From: an uncultured Oscillospiraceae bacterium
Lineage (GTDB): Bacteria > Bacillota > Clostridia > Oscillospirales > Oscillospiraceae
Length of the DNA stretch: 32,315 nucleotides
Reading direction: 5' to 3'
NCBI GenBank assembly: GCA_947627285.1
Contig: CANQVL010000032.1
Span: 1 to 32,315 of the forward strand
A model generated the notes under the pieces. The model was given only the letters and a program-made list of their open reading frames with translations, did no database searches and was not told the DNA's origin. Shown piece after piece: positions 23,973 to 31,458 of this stretch (positions within the stretch are counted from its first letter, which is position 1; each line of letters opens with the position of its first letter). Both the position numbers and the translations under genes were made by a program.

Positions 23973-26948
23973 ATGCTTAAACTTTCCAATATCACCAAGA
24001 CCTACATAACCGGCGAGCTGCGGCAGCAGGCGTTGGACGGGATCTCCATATCCTTCCGCAAAAATGAGTTCGTGTCGGTGCTGGGGCAGTCCGGCTCAGG
24101 AAAGACCACGCTCCTCAACATAATCGGCGGGCTTGACCAGTACACCTCCGGCGATCTCATAATCAACGGCAAGTCCACAAAGGAGTACAACGACTCGGAC
24201 TGGGACACCTACCGCAACCACTCCGTGGGCTTTGTGTTCCAGAGCTACAACCTCATACCGCACCAGTCGGTGCTGGCGAACGTGGAGCTTGCCCTGACGC
24301 TCTCGGGCGTGTCCAAATCCGAGCGGCGGCGCAGGGCGGTGGAGGCGCTGCGCGCAGTGGGGCTGGAGGAGCACATCTACAAGCGCCCCAACCAGATGTC
24401 CGGCGGGCAGATGCAGAGGGTGTCCATCGCCAGGGCCCTCATAAACAACCCTGACATCCTCCTCGCCGACGAGCCCACGGGCGCGCTGGACTCCGAGACC
24501 TCCATACAGGTGATGGAGCTTTTGAAGGAGATAGCCAAGGACAGGCTTGTAATAATGGTCACCCACAACCCGGAGATAGCGGAGAAGTATTCCACCCGCA
24601 TAGTCCGGCTCCTGGACGGCAAAATCATCGACGACTCCGACCCCTATGAGGACGAGACGGTGGCGCAGGTCCTCACAAAAAAGGAGCAAAAGCGGCAAAA
24701 GAGCGAGAAGAAGAAAAAATCCATGTCCTTCTTCACCGCCCTGAGCCTGTCCCTCAACAACCTGATGACAAAGAAGGGGCGCACCTTCCTCACCTCCTTT
24801 GCCGGCTCCATAGGAATAATCGGCATCGCGCTTATCCTCTCCGTCTCCGCCGGCTTCCAGGCGTACATCGACCAGGTGCAGGAGGACACACTTGCCTCCT
24901 ACCCCATAACCATCGAGGCGGAGAGCGTGGATATGTCCTCCATGCTCCTGTCCTTCATGAACTCCCGCCAGGAGGCGATGGAGGAGGAGCGGGAGCCGGA
25001 CAGGGTCTACTCCGCTACCGTCATGTACGATATGCTCTCCTCCATGATGAACGCCAAGACAAAGACCAACAACCTCACCGCCTTCAAGGAGTTCCTTGAC
25101 GAGGGCGGAAACGGCATAATGGACGTGGCGCGGGTACACTACTCCTACGATTTCAAATTCGACGTGTACACCAGGGACGAGGATGGCAACGTGGTCAAGT
25201 CCGACGTGATGGCGATGATGCAGCAGGCCATGACCGGAATGTTCGGCGGCGACTACTCCTCCTACTTTGACAACATGGGGCAGATGTACGAGCGCATGGA
25301 CGTGTGGAACGAGCTCCTGCCCGAGGCGGACGGCACGGGCGTGGCGGAGTCCACAAAGGAGCAGTACGACGTGCTCTACGGGCGCTGGCCCGAGAATTAC
25401 GACGAGATAGTCATTTTCGTTGACGGCAGGAACGAGATCTCCGACCTCATGCTCTACGCCCTGGGCTTCATATCCTCCGACGACATGAACGAGACGATGA
25501 AGGCGATGATGAGCGGGGAGCCGGTGGAGGCGGAGACCATGAGCTGGAGCTACGAGGAGCTCTGCGACACGGGCTTTAAGTTCATACTGCCCAGCGAATA
25601 TTACCAGTGGGACGCCGCCGCGGGGAAATACGTTGACCTCTCCGCCACCGAGACCGGCATGGAATATCTCTACAACAGCTCCGAGGTGGGCCTGCCCTTG
25701 AAGGTGGTGGGTATAGTCCGGCCCAACGGCGACGACAACGGCGGCGCCGTCTCCGGGCAGATAGGCTACACCGCCGCCCTGACGCAGTACGCCATGGAGG
25801 AGACGGGCAAGCAGGAGATAGTCAAAAAGCAGCTCGCCGACGACACCGTTGACGTTTTCACCGGCCTTCCCTTCAGGACCGCGGAGTACACCGAGCCCGA
25901 GGACGAACAGAAGATTGCGGATTTCAAGGAATACGTCGCCGGCCTTGGCGTTGATGAGCGGGCGGAGCTGTTCGTTGAGATGTCCTCCGTACCCACCGAG
26001 GAATACCTGTCCTCCGCCGTGGAGCAGCAGATGGCGGATCTTGACAGGAAGTCCATAACCGACATGATGATAAGCTCCTACGCCCAGCAAATGGGCGTCA
26101 CGGACACCGCCCAGATAGAGAGCTACTTCGCCCAAATGTCCGACGAGGAGCTTTTCGATATGGCGGAGCAGGGGATACGCCAGTCCGTGAGCCAGATGTA
26201 CGCCCGGCAGGTGGAGGCTCAGCTGGCGCAAATACCGGCGGAGCAGAGGTCCGCGATGATCGACGTGACAGAGTTCACCGACGACCAGTACCTCGCCTTC
26301 TATGACAGCTTCATGCCCCCCACGGTCTCCGACGCAAGCTACGACCAGAACCTGGAGGCGCTGGGCTTCGCCGTCCCCGAGTCGCCCAGCACCGTGGCGC
26401 TGTACGCCGTGACCTTTGAGGACAAGGACATTATCTCCGACCTCATCGCCCAGTACAACGAGACGGTTGACGAGGACGATAAGATAGAGTACACCGACTA
26501 CGTGGCGCTGCTGATGAGCTCCGTCACCACCATAATCAACGCCGTGAGCTACGTGCTCATCGCCTTTGTCGCCATATCCCTGGTGGTCAGCTCCATAATG
26601 ATAGGCATAATCACCTACATCTCCGTGCTGGAGCGCACCAAGGAGATCGGCATACTGCGCGCCATCGGCGCCTCAAAGAGGGACGTGAGCCGCGTGTTCA
26701 ACGCCGAGACGCTCATAGTGGGCTTCGGAGCCGGGGCGATAGGCATAGGCGCGTCGCTTCTCATAATCCTGCCCATAAACCTTGTGCTCCACCGTCTGAC
26801 GGGAATAAACGAGCTCTCCGCCGTCCTCCCCGCGGGAGCCGGGGTGATACTGGTGCTAATATCCATGTTCCTCACCTTCATCGCCGGCCTCGTCCCCTCC
26901 GGCCTCGCGGCAAAGAAGAACCCTGTTGAGGCGCTGAGGACGGAATAA
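23973..26948 (+). CDS. MacB-like ABC transporter with fused ATPase and FtsX-type permease
   Basis: A 991-residue single-chain ABC protein. ATPase at the N-terminus: Walker A GQSGSGKTT (38-46), signature SGGQMQR (143-149), Walker B ILLADEP with Asp166 and Glu167, of the LolD/MacB type. A charged linker rich in Lys (about 235-255) leads to the first membrane helix (about 270-295), then a ~540-residue extracellular region rich in Asp/Glu, Met and Tyr, then three C-terminal helices of an FtsX domain (about 845-985) containing ERTKEIGILRAIGAS. Such type VII transporters do mechanical work on exported peptides, lipoproteins or antimicrobials rather than moving solutes through the membrane. No partner, sensor kinase or regulator is adjacent, so the substrate is unknown. 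The ectodomain is about twice what I expect for MacB. Ribosome binding site is weak (CGGGATG). No terminator seen after the stop; the next promoter begins four bases later. Confidence 0.88.
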   Translation: MLKLSNITKTYITGELRQQALDGISISFRKNEFVSVLGQSGSGKTTLLNIIGGLDQYTSGDLIINGKSTKEYNDSDWDTYRNHSVGFVFQSYNLIPHQSVLANVELALTLSGVSKSERRRRAVEALRAVGLEEHIYKRPNQMSGGQMQRVSIARALINNPDILLADEPTGALDSETSIQVMELLKEIAKDRLVIMVTHNPEIAEKYSTRIVRLLDGKIIDDSDPYEDETVAQVLTKKEQKRQKSEKKKKSMSFFTALSLSLNNLMTKKGRTFLTSFAGSIGIIGIALILSVSAGFQAYIDQVQEDTLASYPITIEAESVDMSSMLLSFMNSRQEAMEEEREPDRVYSATVMYDMLSSMMNAKTKTNNLTAFKEFLDEGGNGIMDVARVHYSYDFKFDVYTRDEDGNVVKSDVMAMMQQAMTGMFGGDYSSYFDNMGQMYERMDVWNELLPEADGTGVAESTKEQYDVLYGRWPENYDEIVIFVDGRNEISDLMLYALGFISSDDMNETMKAMMSGEPVEAETMSWSYEELCDTGFKFILPSEYYQWDAAAGKYVDLSATETGMEYLYNSSEVGLPLKVVGIVRPNGDDNGGAVSGQIGYTAALTQYAMEETGKQEIVKKQLADDTVDVFTGLPFRTAEYTEPEDEQKIADFKEYVAGLGVDERAELFVEMSSVPTEEYLSSAVEQQMADLDRKSITDMMISSYAQQMGVTDTAQIESYFAQMSDEELFDMAEQGIRQSVSQMYARQVEAQLAQIPAEQRSAMIDVTEFTDDQYLAFYDSFMPPTVSDASYDQNLEALGFAVPESPSTVALYAVTFEDKDIISDLIAQYNETVDEDDKIEYTDYVALLMSSVTTIINAVSYVLIAFVAISLVVSSIMIGIITYISVLERTKEIGILRAIGASKRDVSRVFNAETLIVGFGAGAIGIGASLLIILPINLVLHRLTGINELSAVLPAGAGVILVLISMFLTFIAGLVPSGLAAKKNPVEALRTE

Positions 26949-26951
26949 AGC

Positions 26952-26980
26952 TTGACAGTCGCGTAAAAACGTACTATTAT
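26952..26980 (+). promoter_or_regulatory. Strong promoter of the ABC-F leader
   Basis: TTGACA (26952-26957), 17-base spacer, TATTAT (26975-26980). Transcription should start near 26987, giving a leader of about 215 bases before the ABC-F start codon. Confidence 0.88.
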
Positions 26981-27016
26981 ACTATTATATAGTCAACTCG
27001 ATTTGGAGGTGAAAGG

Positions 27017-27037
27017 ATGACTTCTTATCCCGCGTAA
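27017..27037 (+). CDS. Six-residue leader peptide (MTSYPA) of the ABC-F attenuator
   Basis: ATG at 27017 follows GGAGGTGAAAGG, a near-perfect ribosome binding site at seven-base spacing, yet the frame is only MTSYPA before TAA. Such a site on a tiny frame in the leader of an antibiotic-resistance type gene is the usual mark of a regulatory leader peptide. Its Pro-Ala codons (CCC GCG, 27029-27034) are themselves one arm of an RNA hairpin, see the attenuator. Stalling of a drug-bound ribosome here is inferred. Confidence 0.8.
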   Translation: MTSYPA

Positions 27038-27182
27038 CAAAAAAGGCGCTTGCAAGGGGCTAAATGTGCCCAAAGCGCCGTAAGCGGGAAGAATTTCATC
27101 CTATCACTCAAGGGTCATAACGTACCGTAGGGGTATTATGTGCCTTTTCTGAGCCGTGGGAAGCTTCCCGCGGCTCATTTTT
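27029..27182 (+). promoter_or_regulatory. Transcription attenuator with alternative pairings ahead of the ABC-F gene
   Basis: Four segments can be read. Segment 1: CCCGC inside the leader frame (27029-27033). Segment 2: GCGGGAAG (27084-27091). Segment 3: GTGGGAAG (27156-27163). Segment 4: CTTCCCGC (27164-27171). Segments 1 and 2 close a long hairpin that also contains GGCGCTT (27045-27051) with AAGCGCC (27073-27079) and GGGC (27057-27060) with GCCC (27068-27071). Segments 3 and 4 form the terminator stem. Segment 2 is a perfect 8-base complement of segment 4, so if a ribosome stalls on segment 1, segment 2 is freed to pair with 4 and the terminator cannot form. That gives drug-induced read-through. 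Confidence 0.75.
27151..27182 (+). terminator. Attenuator terminator 20 bases before the ABC-F start
   Basis: GAGCCGTGGG (27151-27160) pairs with CCCGCGGCTC (27167-27176), one pair being G-U, and is followed by ATTTTT. Its position between leader peptide and main gene makes it conditional rather than a plain gene-end terminator. Confidence 0.88.
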
Positions 27183-27201
27183 CATTTGAGAGGTGCTTTA
27201 T

Positions 27202-28668
27202 ATGCTTATTGACGTTACGAATTTGACCTTTGCCTACGAGGGCAGCCACGACAACATATTTGAAAACGCCTCCTTCCGCATGGACACGGGCTGGCGTCTG
27301 GGCTTTACCGGCCGCAACGGGCGGGGGAAGACCACCTTCCTCCGGTGCCTCATGGGGGAGCTCCCTTACTCAGGCGCCATAAGCGCGCCGGGGGTGAGGT
27401 TTGAGTATTTCCCCTCAAGGGTGGAGGACCCGGGTCTTCCGACCCTGCGGGCGCTCATGGAGGCGGACCCGGATACGGAGGAGTGGGAGCTGAGACGGGA
27501 GCTTTCAAGGCTCAGGATACCCGAGGACGCCCTTGACCGCCCCTTTGGGACGCTGTCCAACGGCGAGCGGACGCGCTGTTCCCTGGCGGCGCTCTTTTGC
27601 CGGGAGGACGCCTTCCCCCTCATCGACGAGCCCACAAACCACCTGGATATGGAGGGGCGCGAGCTTTTGGGCGAATATCTCTCCCGCAAAAACGGCTTCA
27701 TCCTTGTGAGCCACGACAGGGCGCTCCTGGACAGGTGTACCGACCACACTTTGTCAATTAACTTGACAAATATCGAGGTGACGCGCGGCTCCTTCTCCAC
27801 CTGGTGGGAGAATAAACGCCGGCAGGACGACTGGGAGCGGGCGGAGAACGAAAAGCTCCGGGGCGAGATAACCCGCCTCACCAAAACAGCGCGGGAGAAA
27901 TCTGTATGGTCAGACAGGGTGGAGGCGACAAAAATCGGCTTCGGCCCCTGTGACCGGGGCGCCATCGGTCACAAAGCCGCCAAGATGATGAAGCGCTCCA
28001 AGGCCATCGAGGAGCGCCGGGAGCGGGCCGTGGAGGACAAGTCCAGGCTCCTGCACAACATCGAGAGGGACGAGGAGCTGAAGCTCTCGCCCCTCACCCA
28101 CAGGGCGGCGAGGCTCGTCATATTGAAGGACGTCGCCATAGATTTTGGCGGCAGGAGCGTCCTTGAGGGCGTGAGCCTGGAGATAAAGCCGGGGGACCGC
28201 CTCGCCCTGCGGGGGCCCAACGGCAGCGGCAAAACAAGCCTCCTTCGCCTCATTTTGGGCGAGGACGTGCCCCATACAGGCGAGGTCCGCGTCGCCTCCA
28301 ATACCGTAATCTCCTACGTCAGCCAGGACGTGTCCGGGCTTTCCGGCGGCCTGCGCGCCTACGCGGAGAGGTACGGCGTGGACAGGAGCGTTTTCCAGTC
28401 GATCCTGCGTAAGCTCGGCTTTGAGCGCGTACAGTTTGAAAAGCCCCTGGAGGATTGGTCGATGGGCCAGAAAAAGAAGCTCCTCTTGGCGCGCAGTCTG
28501 TGCGAGAGGGCGCACCTTTACATCTGGGACGAGCCTCTCAATTACGTGGACGTGATCTCGCGTATGCGGATTGAGTCGCTTTTAAAGGAATTTCCGCCCA
28601 CCATGCTCTTTGTGGAGCACGACAGGGCCTTCACCGACGCCATAGCAACCGGCGAGGTGAAGCTTTAG
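27202..28668 (+). CDS. Lsa-like ABC-F ribosomal protection protein
   Basis: A 488-residue protein with two ABC ATPase domains and no membrane segment. Domain 1: Walker A GRNGRGKTT (37-45), signature LSNGE (118-122), FPLIDEPTNHLD with Asp142 and Glu143. Domain 2: Walker A GPNGSGKTS (338-346), signature SMGQ (420-423), LYIWDEPLNYVD with Asp443 and Glu444. The charged interdomain linker (about 205-290) carries the ribosome-reaching tip that in this family displaces bound drug. The SMGQ signature and WDEPLNY wording are typical of the Lsa group, whose members protect against lincosamides, streptogramin A and pleuromutilins; the exact spectrum is inferred. I start at the ATG at 27202 (GAGAGG eight bases upstream) instead of the GTG at 27193, which overlaps that site. 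Expression is probably drug-inducible through the upstream attenuator. Confidence 0.9.
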   Translation: MLIDVTNLTFAYEGSHDNIFENASFRMDTGWRLGFTGRNGRGKTTFLRCLMGELPYSGAISAPGVRFEYFPSRVEDPGLPTLRALMEADPDTEEWELRRELSRLRIPEDALDRPFGTLSNGERTRCSLAALFCREDAFPLIDEPTNHLDMEGRELLGEYLSRKNGFILVSHDRALLDRCTDHTLSINLTNIEVTRGSFSTWWENKRRQDDWERAENEKLRGEITRLTKTAREKSVWSDRVEATKIGFGPCDRGAIGHKAAKMMKRSKAIEERRERAVEDKSRLLHNIERDEELKLSPLTHRAARLVILKDVAIDFGGRSVLEGVSLEIKPGDRLALRGPNGSGKTSLLRLILGEDVPHTGEVRVASNTVISYVSQDVSGLSGGLRAYAERYGVDRSVFQSILRKLGFERVQFEKPLEDWSMGQKKKLLLARSLCERAHLYIWDEPLNYVDVISRMRIESLLKEFPPTMLFVEHDRAFTDAIATGEVKL

Positions 28669-28732
28669 TTAAAAAGCTGAAAAAATATTTTCGTACCGCA
28701 AGATTCACAATGTAATACCACAATTTACACCA

Positions 28733-28760
28733 TTTACCTTGCGTAAAAAATCCTTATAAT
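28733..28760 (+). promoter_or_regulatory. Promoter of the small 46-residue protein gene
   Basis: TATAAT (28755-28760) with TTTACC (28733-28738) at 16-base spacing, 49 bases upstream of the start codon. Confidence 0.65.
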
Positions 28761-28808
28761 ATGCGGTGTTGCGATGAGCAGCAGAACATATCTTTGGAGG
28801 CATTTACT

Positions 28809-28949
28809 ATGAAAAAGCATGATACTAAAAAGAAAGGAAACGCCAGAAGAAATACCCTGGGCGTTGAGCGTGAGCTCTCCGGGGGAATGAATTTCGTGGC
28901 CCTTATCGGCAGCGTTGAGCGGCTTCGGAATCCTGAATTCTGGAGGTAA
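28809..28949 (+). CDS. Small basic protein of 46 residues, function unknown
   Basis: ATG at 28809 follows TTTGGAGG at eight-base spacing and is preceded by its own TATAAT box, so it is very likely translated. The product starts with a strongly basic segment (MKKHDTKKKGNARR), followed by a central SGGMNFVALIGSVERL stretch and ends NPEFWR. It has no Cys, no clear membrane helix and no motif I recognise; the basic start suggests nucleic-acid or ribosome association, but this is only a guess. It lies between the ABC-F gene and the convergent aminotransferase and uses ordinary codons for this genome. An in-frame ATG at 28761 would lengthen it but overlaps the promoter and has no ribosome binding site. 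Confidence 0.7.
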   Translation: MKKHDTKKKGNARRNTLGVERELSGGMNFVALIGSVERLRNPEFWR

Positions 28950-29036
28950 GCGCCGCCGGCCCTTCCCGTCCCGCAAAAGTCACAAAAATGGACGAGTATC
29001 ACGCCGGAATCAAATTGAATATCGGAAAACAAAACA

Positions 29037-29073
29037 GAAGGTCCCCGACACGTCAAGCGTGTCGGGGACCTTC
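29037..29073 (-). terminator. Terminator of the DUF3737-aminotransferase operon
   Basis: A perfect 16-bp stem (29037-29052 with 29058-29073, core GTCCCCGACACG) around a five-base loop. On the minus strand it is followed by TGTTTTGTTTT, and it lies five bases after the aminotransferase stop. It probably also ends the transcript of the small plus-strand gene. Confidence 0.88.
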
Positions 29074-29078
29074 GCTGT

Positions 29079-30251
29079 CTATTTGCTTTCCTTGTATTTC
29101 TTCACGCCCTCGATGAATCTATCCAGTCCGTCGTCGAGCCTTGCGCGGCTTGTCGCCAGGTTCAGCCTTATGAAATACCTGCCGTCCGCCCCGAACTGGG
29201 CGCCGGGGGAGAGGTAGAGCCCTGTTTCGGCGCGGATAAACCCGCACAGGTCTCCCGTGTCGCCGGTTATCCCGGAGCAGTCAAGCCAAAGAAGATATGT
29301 GGCGCGGCTTTTGGTGACAGCGATCTCCGGCAGGCTCTCGCCCAGGCGCGAGACGGCGCGGAGCTTATTTTGCCAGACATACTCCCTGAGCCCGTCCAGC
29401 CACTCCGCGCCCTTTTCAAAGGCGGCGACGGCGGCGGGGACGGCAAAGGTGTTGGGCTCCGCCACCTCGTCGGTGTTCAGCGCCCTCCACACCCTGTGGC
29501 GCAGGCGCGGCTCGGGCACGCACACCGCCGCCGTCTGGAGCCCCGCCAGGTTGAAGGCCTTGGTGGGGGCGATACAGGTGACGGACACCCTTCGGCAATC
29601 CTCAGAAACGCCGGCGAAGGGCACGTATTCAGCGCCCGGGTCGGTCAAATCGCAGTGTATCTCGTCGGATATGACGGTGACGCCGTGGCGCGCGGCAAGC
29701 TCGCCTATCTTCGCCAGCTCCTCCCGGGACCATATCCGCCCCACGGGGTTGTGGGGGTTGCAGAGTATCATCAGCGACACCTGCGGGTCCGACATGGCGG
29801 CGTCCAGCCGTTCAAAGTCGATGGAATATTCCCCGTTCTCCCTCGCCAGGGGGCACTCCAGCGGCACACGCCCGTTGTTGAGGATGGAGTTGAAGAAGAT
29901 GTTGTAAACCGGCGTCTGAATCAGCACCTTTTCCGCCGGGGTGGTGAGCTTTCTTACGCAGGTGGAGATGGCGGGCACTACGCCGGTGCAGAATATGAGC
30001 CAGTCCCGCTCCATTTCAAAGCCGTGCCGCCCGCGCCACCAGCCGATGTACGCCGCGTACCACTCGTCGGGAATTATGTTGTACCCGAAAACCCCGTGGG
30101 CGGCGCGGTCCTCAATGGCGCGCCTTATCTCCGGCGCGGCGGGAAAGTCCATGTCAGCCACCCACATGGGAAGCTCGCCGGGGGAGCACTCGTCCCATTT
30201 TAAGGACCCCGTCCCGAACCTCTCGGGCAGGGCGTCAAAGTCGTACCTCAC
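29079..30251 (-). CDS. PatB/MalY family PLP-dependent aminotransferase (cystathionine beta-lyase-like)
   Basis: A 390-residue fold-type I PLP enzyme. The N-terminal ELPMWVADMDFPAAPEI and GVFGYNIIPDEWYAAY segments are characteristic of the PatB/MalY group; LCNPHNPVGRIWSREEL and ISDEIHCDLT are the cofactor-binding regions; Lys231 in APTKAFNLAGLQ binds PLP. Members typically cleave C-S bonds (cystathionine or cysteine conjugates to pyruvate, ammonia and a thiol) and some act as regulators, so the substrate is not fixed by sequence. Start ATG overlaps the stop of the DUF3737 gene by four bases (30248-30251), implying translational coupling. Last gene of a two-gene operon. Confidence 0.92.
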   Translation of the reverse strand: MRYDFDALPERFGTGSLKWDECSPGELPMWVADMDFPAAPEIRRAIEDRAAHGVFGYNIIPDEWYAAYIGWWRGRHGFEMERDWLIFCTGVVPAISTCVRKLTTPAEKVLIQTPVYNIFFNSILNNGRVPLECPLARENGEYSIDFERLDAAMSDPQVSLMILCNPHNPVGRIWSREELAKIGELAARHGVTVISDEIHCDLTDPGAEYVPFAGVSEDCRRVSVTCIAPTKAFNLAGLQTAAVCVPEPRLRHRVWRALNTDEVAEPNTFAVPAAVAAFEKGAEWLDGLREYVWQNKLRAVSRLGESLPEIAVTKSRATYLLWLDCSGITGDTGDLCGFIRAETGLYLSPGAQFGADGRYFIRLNLATSRARLDDGLDRFIEGVKKYKESK

Positions 30252-31105
30252 GCCGAGACCTCCTGACCGCGGGCAAAAACGCGGGTCTTTGAGGGGTCCA
30301 CCTTGTCCTTCTCGATTATCAGCTCGCCTATGGACTCCGCCCTGATGGTGCCGGAGGTGGGGTTTATCACCGAGTCTATGTGTCCCGCGATGTCCGCCTC
30401 CACGGTGGAATACTCAAAGGCGAGGGTGGTGTTCAGGAGCTTGCAATTTTTCATGGTCAGGTTTTCGATGTAGCACATACCCTGAAGACTCTCAACGGTG
30501 CAGTTCTCAAAGACCAGGTTCCTGCTGTTCCAGCCCAGGTACTCGCCGGAGATGAAGGAGTTGCGCACCGTCACGTTCTCGCTGTTCCAGAAGGCGTCCT
30601 TTGAGAGGAACCGGGAGCCCTCCACGGTGACGTTCCGGCTGCCGTCAAAGCAGTAGTTCCCCACCAGCCGCAGGTCGCGGACGGTGATGTTTACCGTGTT
30701 CATGGCGAAGTAGTCGCCCTTTGCCGACACGTCCTCCAGGAGTACGCCGTCGCAGGACCAAAGCGTCTCCGCGGCGTTTGGCATATCCACGCGGCGAAGT
30801 GTGAGGTCCCGGCACCGGCGGAAGTTCTTGGGCGCCTCTATGACCGCCCGGTCAACCTCCATGTTGTCCGTGTACCACACGCCCGCCCGCGCCATCTCGA
30901 ACCATTGGCAGTCCGCGACCTTCACGTCCCGGCAGTACCACAGGGGGTATTTCCACTTGAACATACAGTTGGTGAGCCTTATGCCACGGCTCTCCTTCAG
31001 CGGCGACTCCCCGTCGTCAAAGATGGTGTCATAGATGTCCAGGTCCCTGCTCATAAAAAGCGCCCGCTCTCCCGTGAGACGCCTGGCGCGGACAGTTTCG
31101 CTCAT
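30248..31105 (-). CDS. DUF3737 family protein (predicted right-handed beta-helix)
   Basis: A 285-residue soluble protein made of short repeated strands of the form N-x-x-V/L-x-x-C/S (for example SRNVTVEGSRF, SENVTVRNSFI, SRNLVFENCTV, IENLTMKNCKL), the signature of a pectate-lyase-like beta helix. The N-terminal LTGERALFMSRDLDIYDTIFDDGESPLKES is typical of DUF3737. No signal peptide, so cytoplasmic. Biochemical function is unknown to me; I recall these genes often sitting beside PatB/MalY aminotransferases, as here, which hints at a shared pathway. ATG at 31105 follows AAAGGA at somewhat long spacing. Confidence 0.85.
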   Translation of the reverse strand: MSETVRARRLTGERALFMSRDLDIYDTIFDDGESPLKESRGIRLTNCMFKWKYPLWYCRDVKVADCQWFEMARAGVWYTDNMEVDRAVIEAPKNFRRCRDLTLRRVDMPNAAETLWSCDGVLLEDVSAKGDYFAMNTVNITVRDLRLVGNYCFDGSRNVTVEGSRFLSKDAFWNSENVTVRNSFISGEYLGWNSRNLVFENCTVESLQGMCYIENLTMKNCKLLNTTLAFEYSTVEADIAGHIDSVINPTSGTIRAESIGELIIEKDKVDPSKTRVFARGQEVSA

Positions 31106-31143
31106 TTGCGGATATTCCTTTCGCTATTTATATTTATGATTTT

Positions 31144-31172
31144 ATAATAGCACTCCTATATTTGAAAATCAA
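31144..31172 (-). promoter_or_regulatory. Promoter of the DUF3737-aminotransferase operon
   Basis: On the minus strand TTGATT (31167-31172), 17-base spacer, TATTAT (31144-31149), about 40 bases upstream of the DUF3737 start codon. Confidence 0.75.
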
Positions 31173-31257
31173 TTGCAAAATTAGCGGGAAAATGCCTTGA
31201 CATAAACCAATGTGCTCCGCGGGCAAAAAAAATTTGATAATTTTTTAACAAAACCCC

Positions 31258-31286
31258 TTGACAAGCCTCCGGAATTGTGTTAAATT
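31258..31286 (+). promoter_or_regulatory. Promoter of the riboswitch-flotillin transcript
   Basis: Perfect TTGACA (31258-31263), 17-base spacer, TAAATT (31281-31286). The predicted start lies right at the riboswitch 5' arm. The 353-base spacer 31106-31458 otherwise holds only the divergent promoter, the riboswitch and its terminator. Confidence 0.82.
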
Positions 31287-31292
31287 ATTAAC

Positions 31293-31388
31293 GTAAACAG
31301 GGAGTAGCACCTGATATAAGGTCATGCCGCCGTCAGGACGGTCCCCAAAAGGGACCCGGGGGCATGAGGAAACTTGCGAGACGTTTAC
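31293..31388 (+). ncRNA. yybP-ykoY family riboswitch (Mn2+-sensing)
   Basis: The outer stem GTAAAC (31293-31298) pairs with GTTTAC (31383-31388). Inside lie GGGAGTAGC (31300-31308) and GCGAGAC (31376-31382), the two most conserved sequences of the yybP-ykoY class. An inner stem TCATGCC (31322-31328) pairs with GGCATGA (31360-31367 region) and encloses two small hairpins (CCGTC-AG-GACGG and TCCC-CAAAA-GGGA). Members bind Mn2+ and usually turn on manganese export or homeostasis genes. Class assignment is from recall of the consensus. Confidence 0.8.
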
Positions 31389-31416
31389 AGTCATCGGACT
31401 GTGAGCGTCTTTTTTG
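31380..31416 (+). terminator. Riboswitch expression-platform terminator
   Basis: GACGTTTACAGTC (31380-31392) pairs with GACTGTGAGCGTC (31397-31409), including G-U pairs, around ATCG, followed by TTTTTTG. Its left arm shares GTTTAC with the 3' side of the aptamer outer stem, so ligand-stabilised aptamer and terminator are mutually exclusive: the design of an ON switch. Confidence 0.87.
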
Positions 31417-31458
31417 TTTACCCGCTGGCTCCCCAAAAATAAAAAGGAGGAAAAAACT

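Noticed and set aside
24096-26231. 711-codon minus-strand frame opposite the ABC transporter
   Set aside because: Its translation is His/Val/Gly-rich without domains, while the plus-strand frame has full ABC and FtsX motifs; a shadow of high GC3.
27017-27182. T-box riboswitch in the ABC-F leader
   Set aside because: No T-box consensus (AGGGTGGNACCGCG-like) and no specifier loop; the short translated frame and alternative pairings fit ribosome-mediated attenuation better.
28761-28808. Longer start for the 46-residue protein
   Set aside because: The ATG at 28761 directly follows the -10 box, has no ribosome binding site, and would lie at or before the transcription start.
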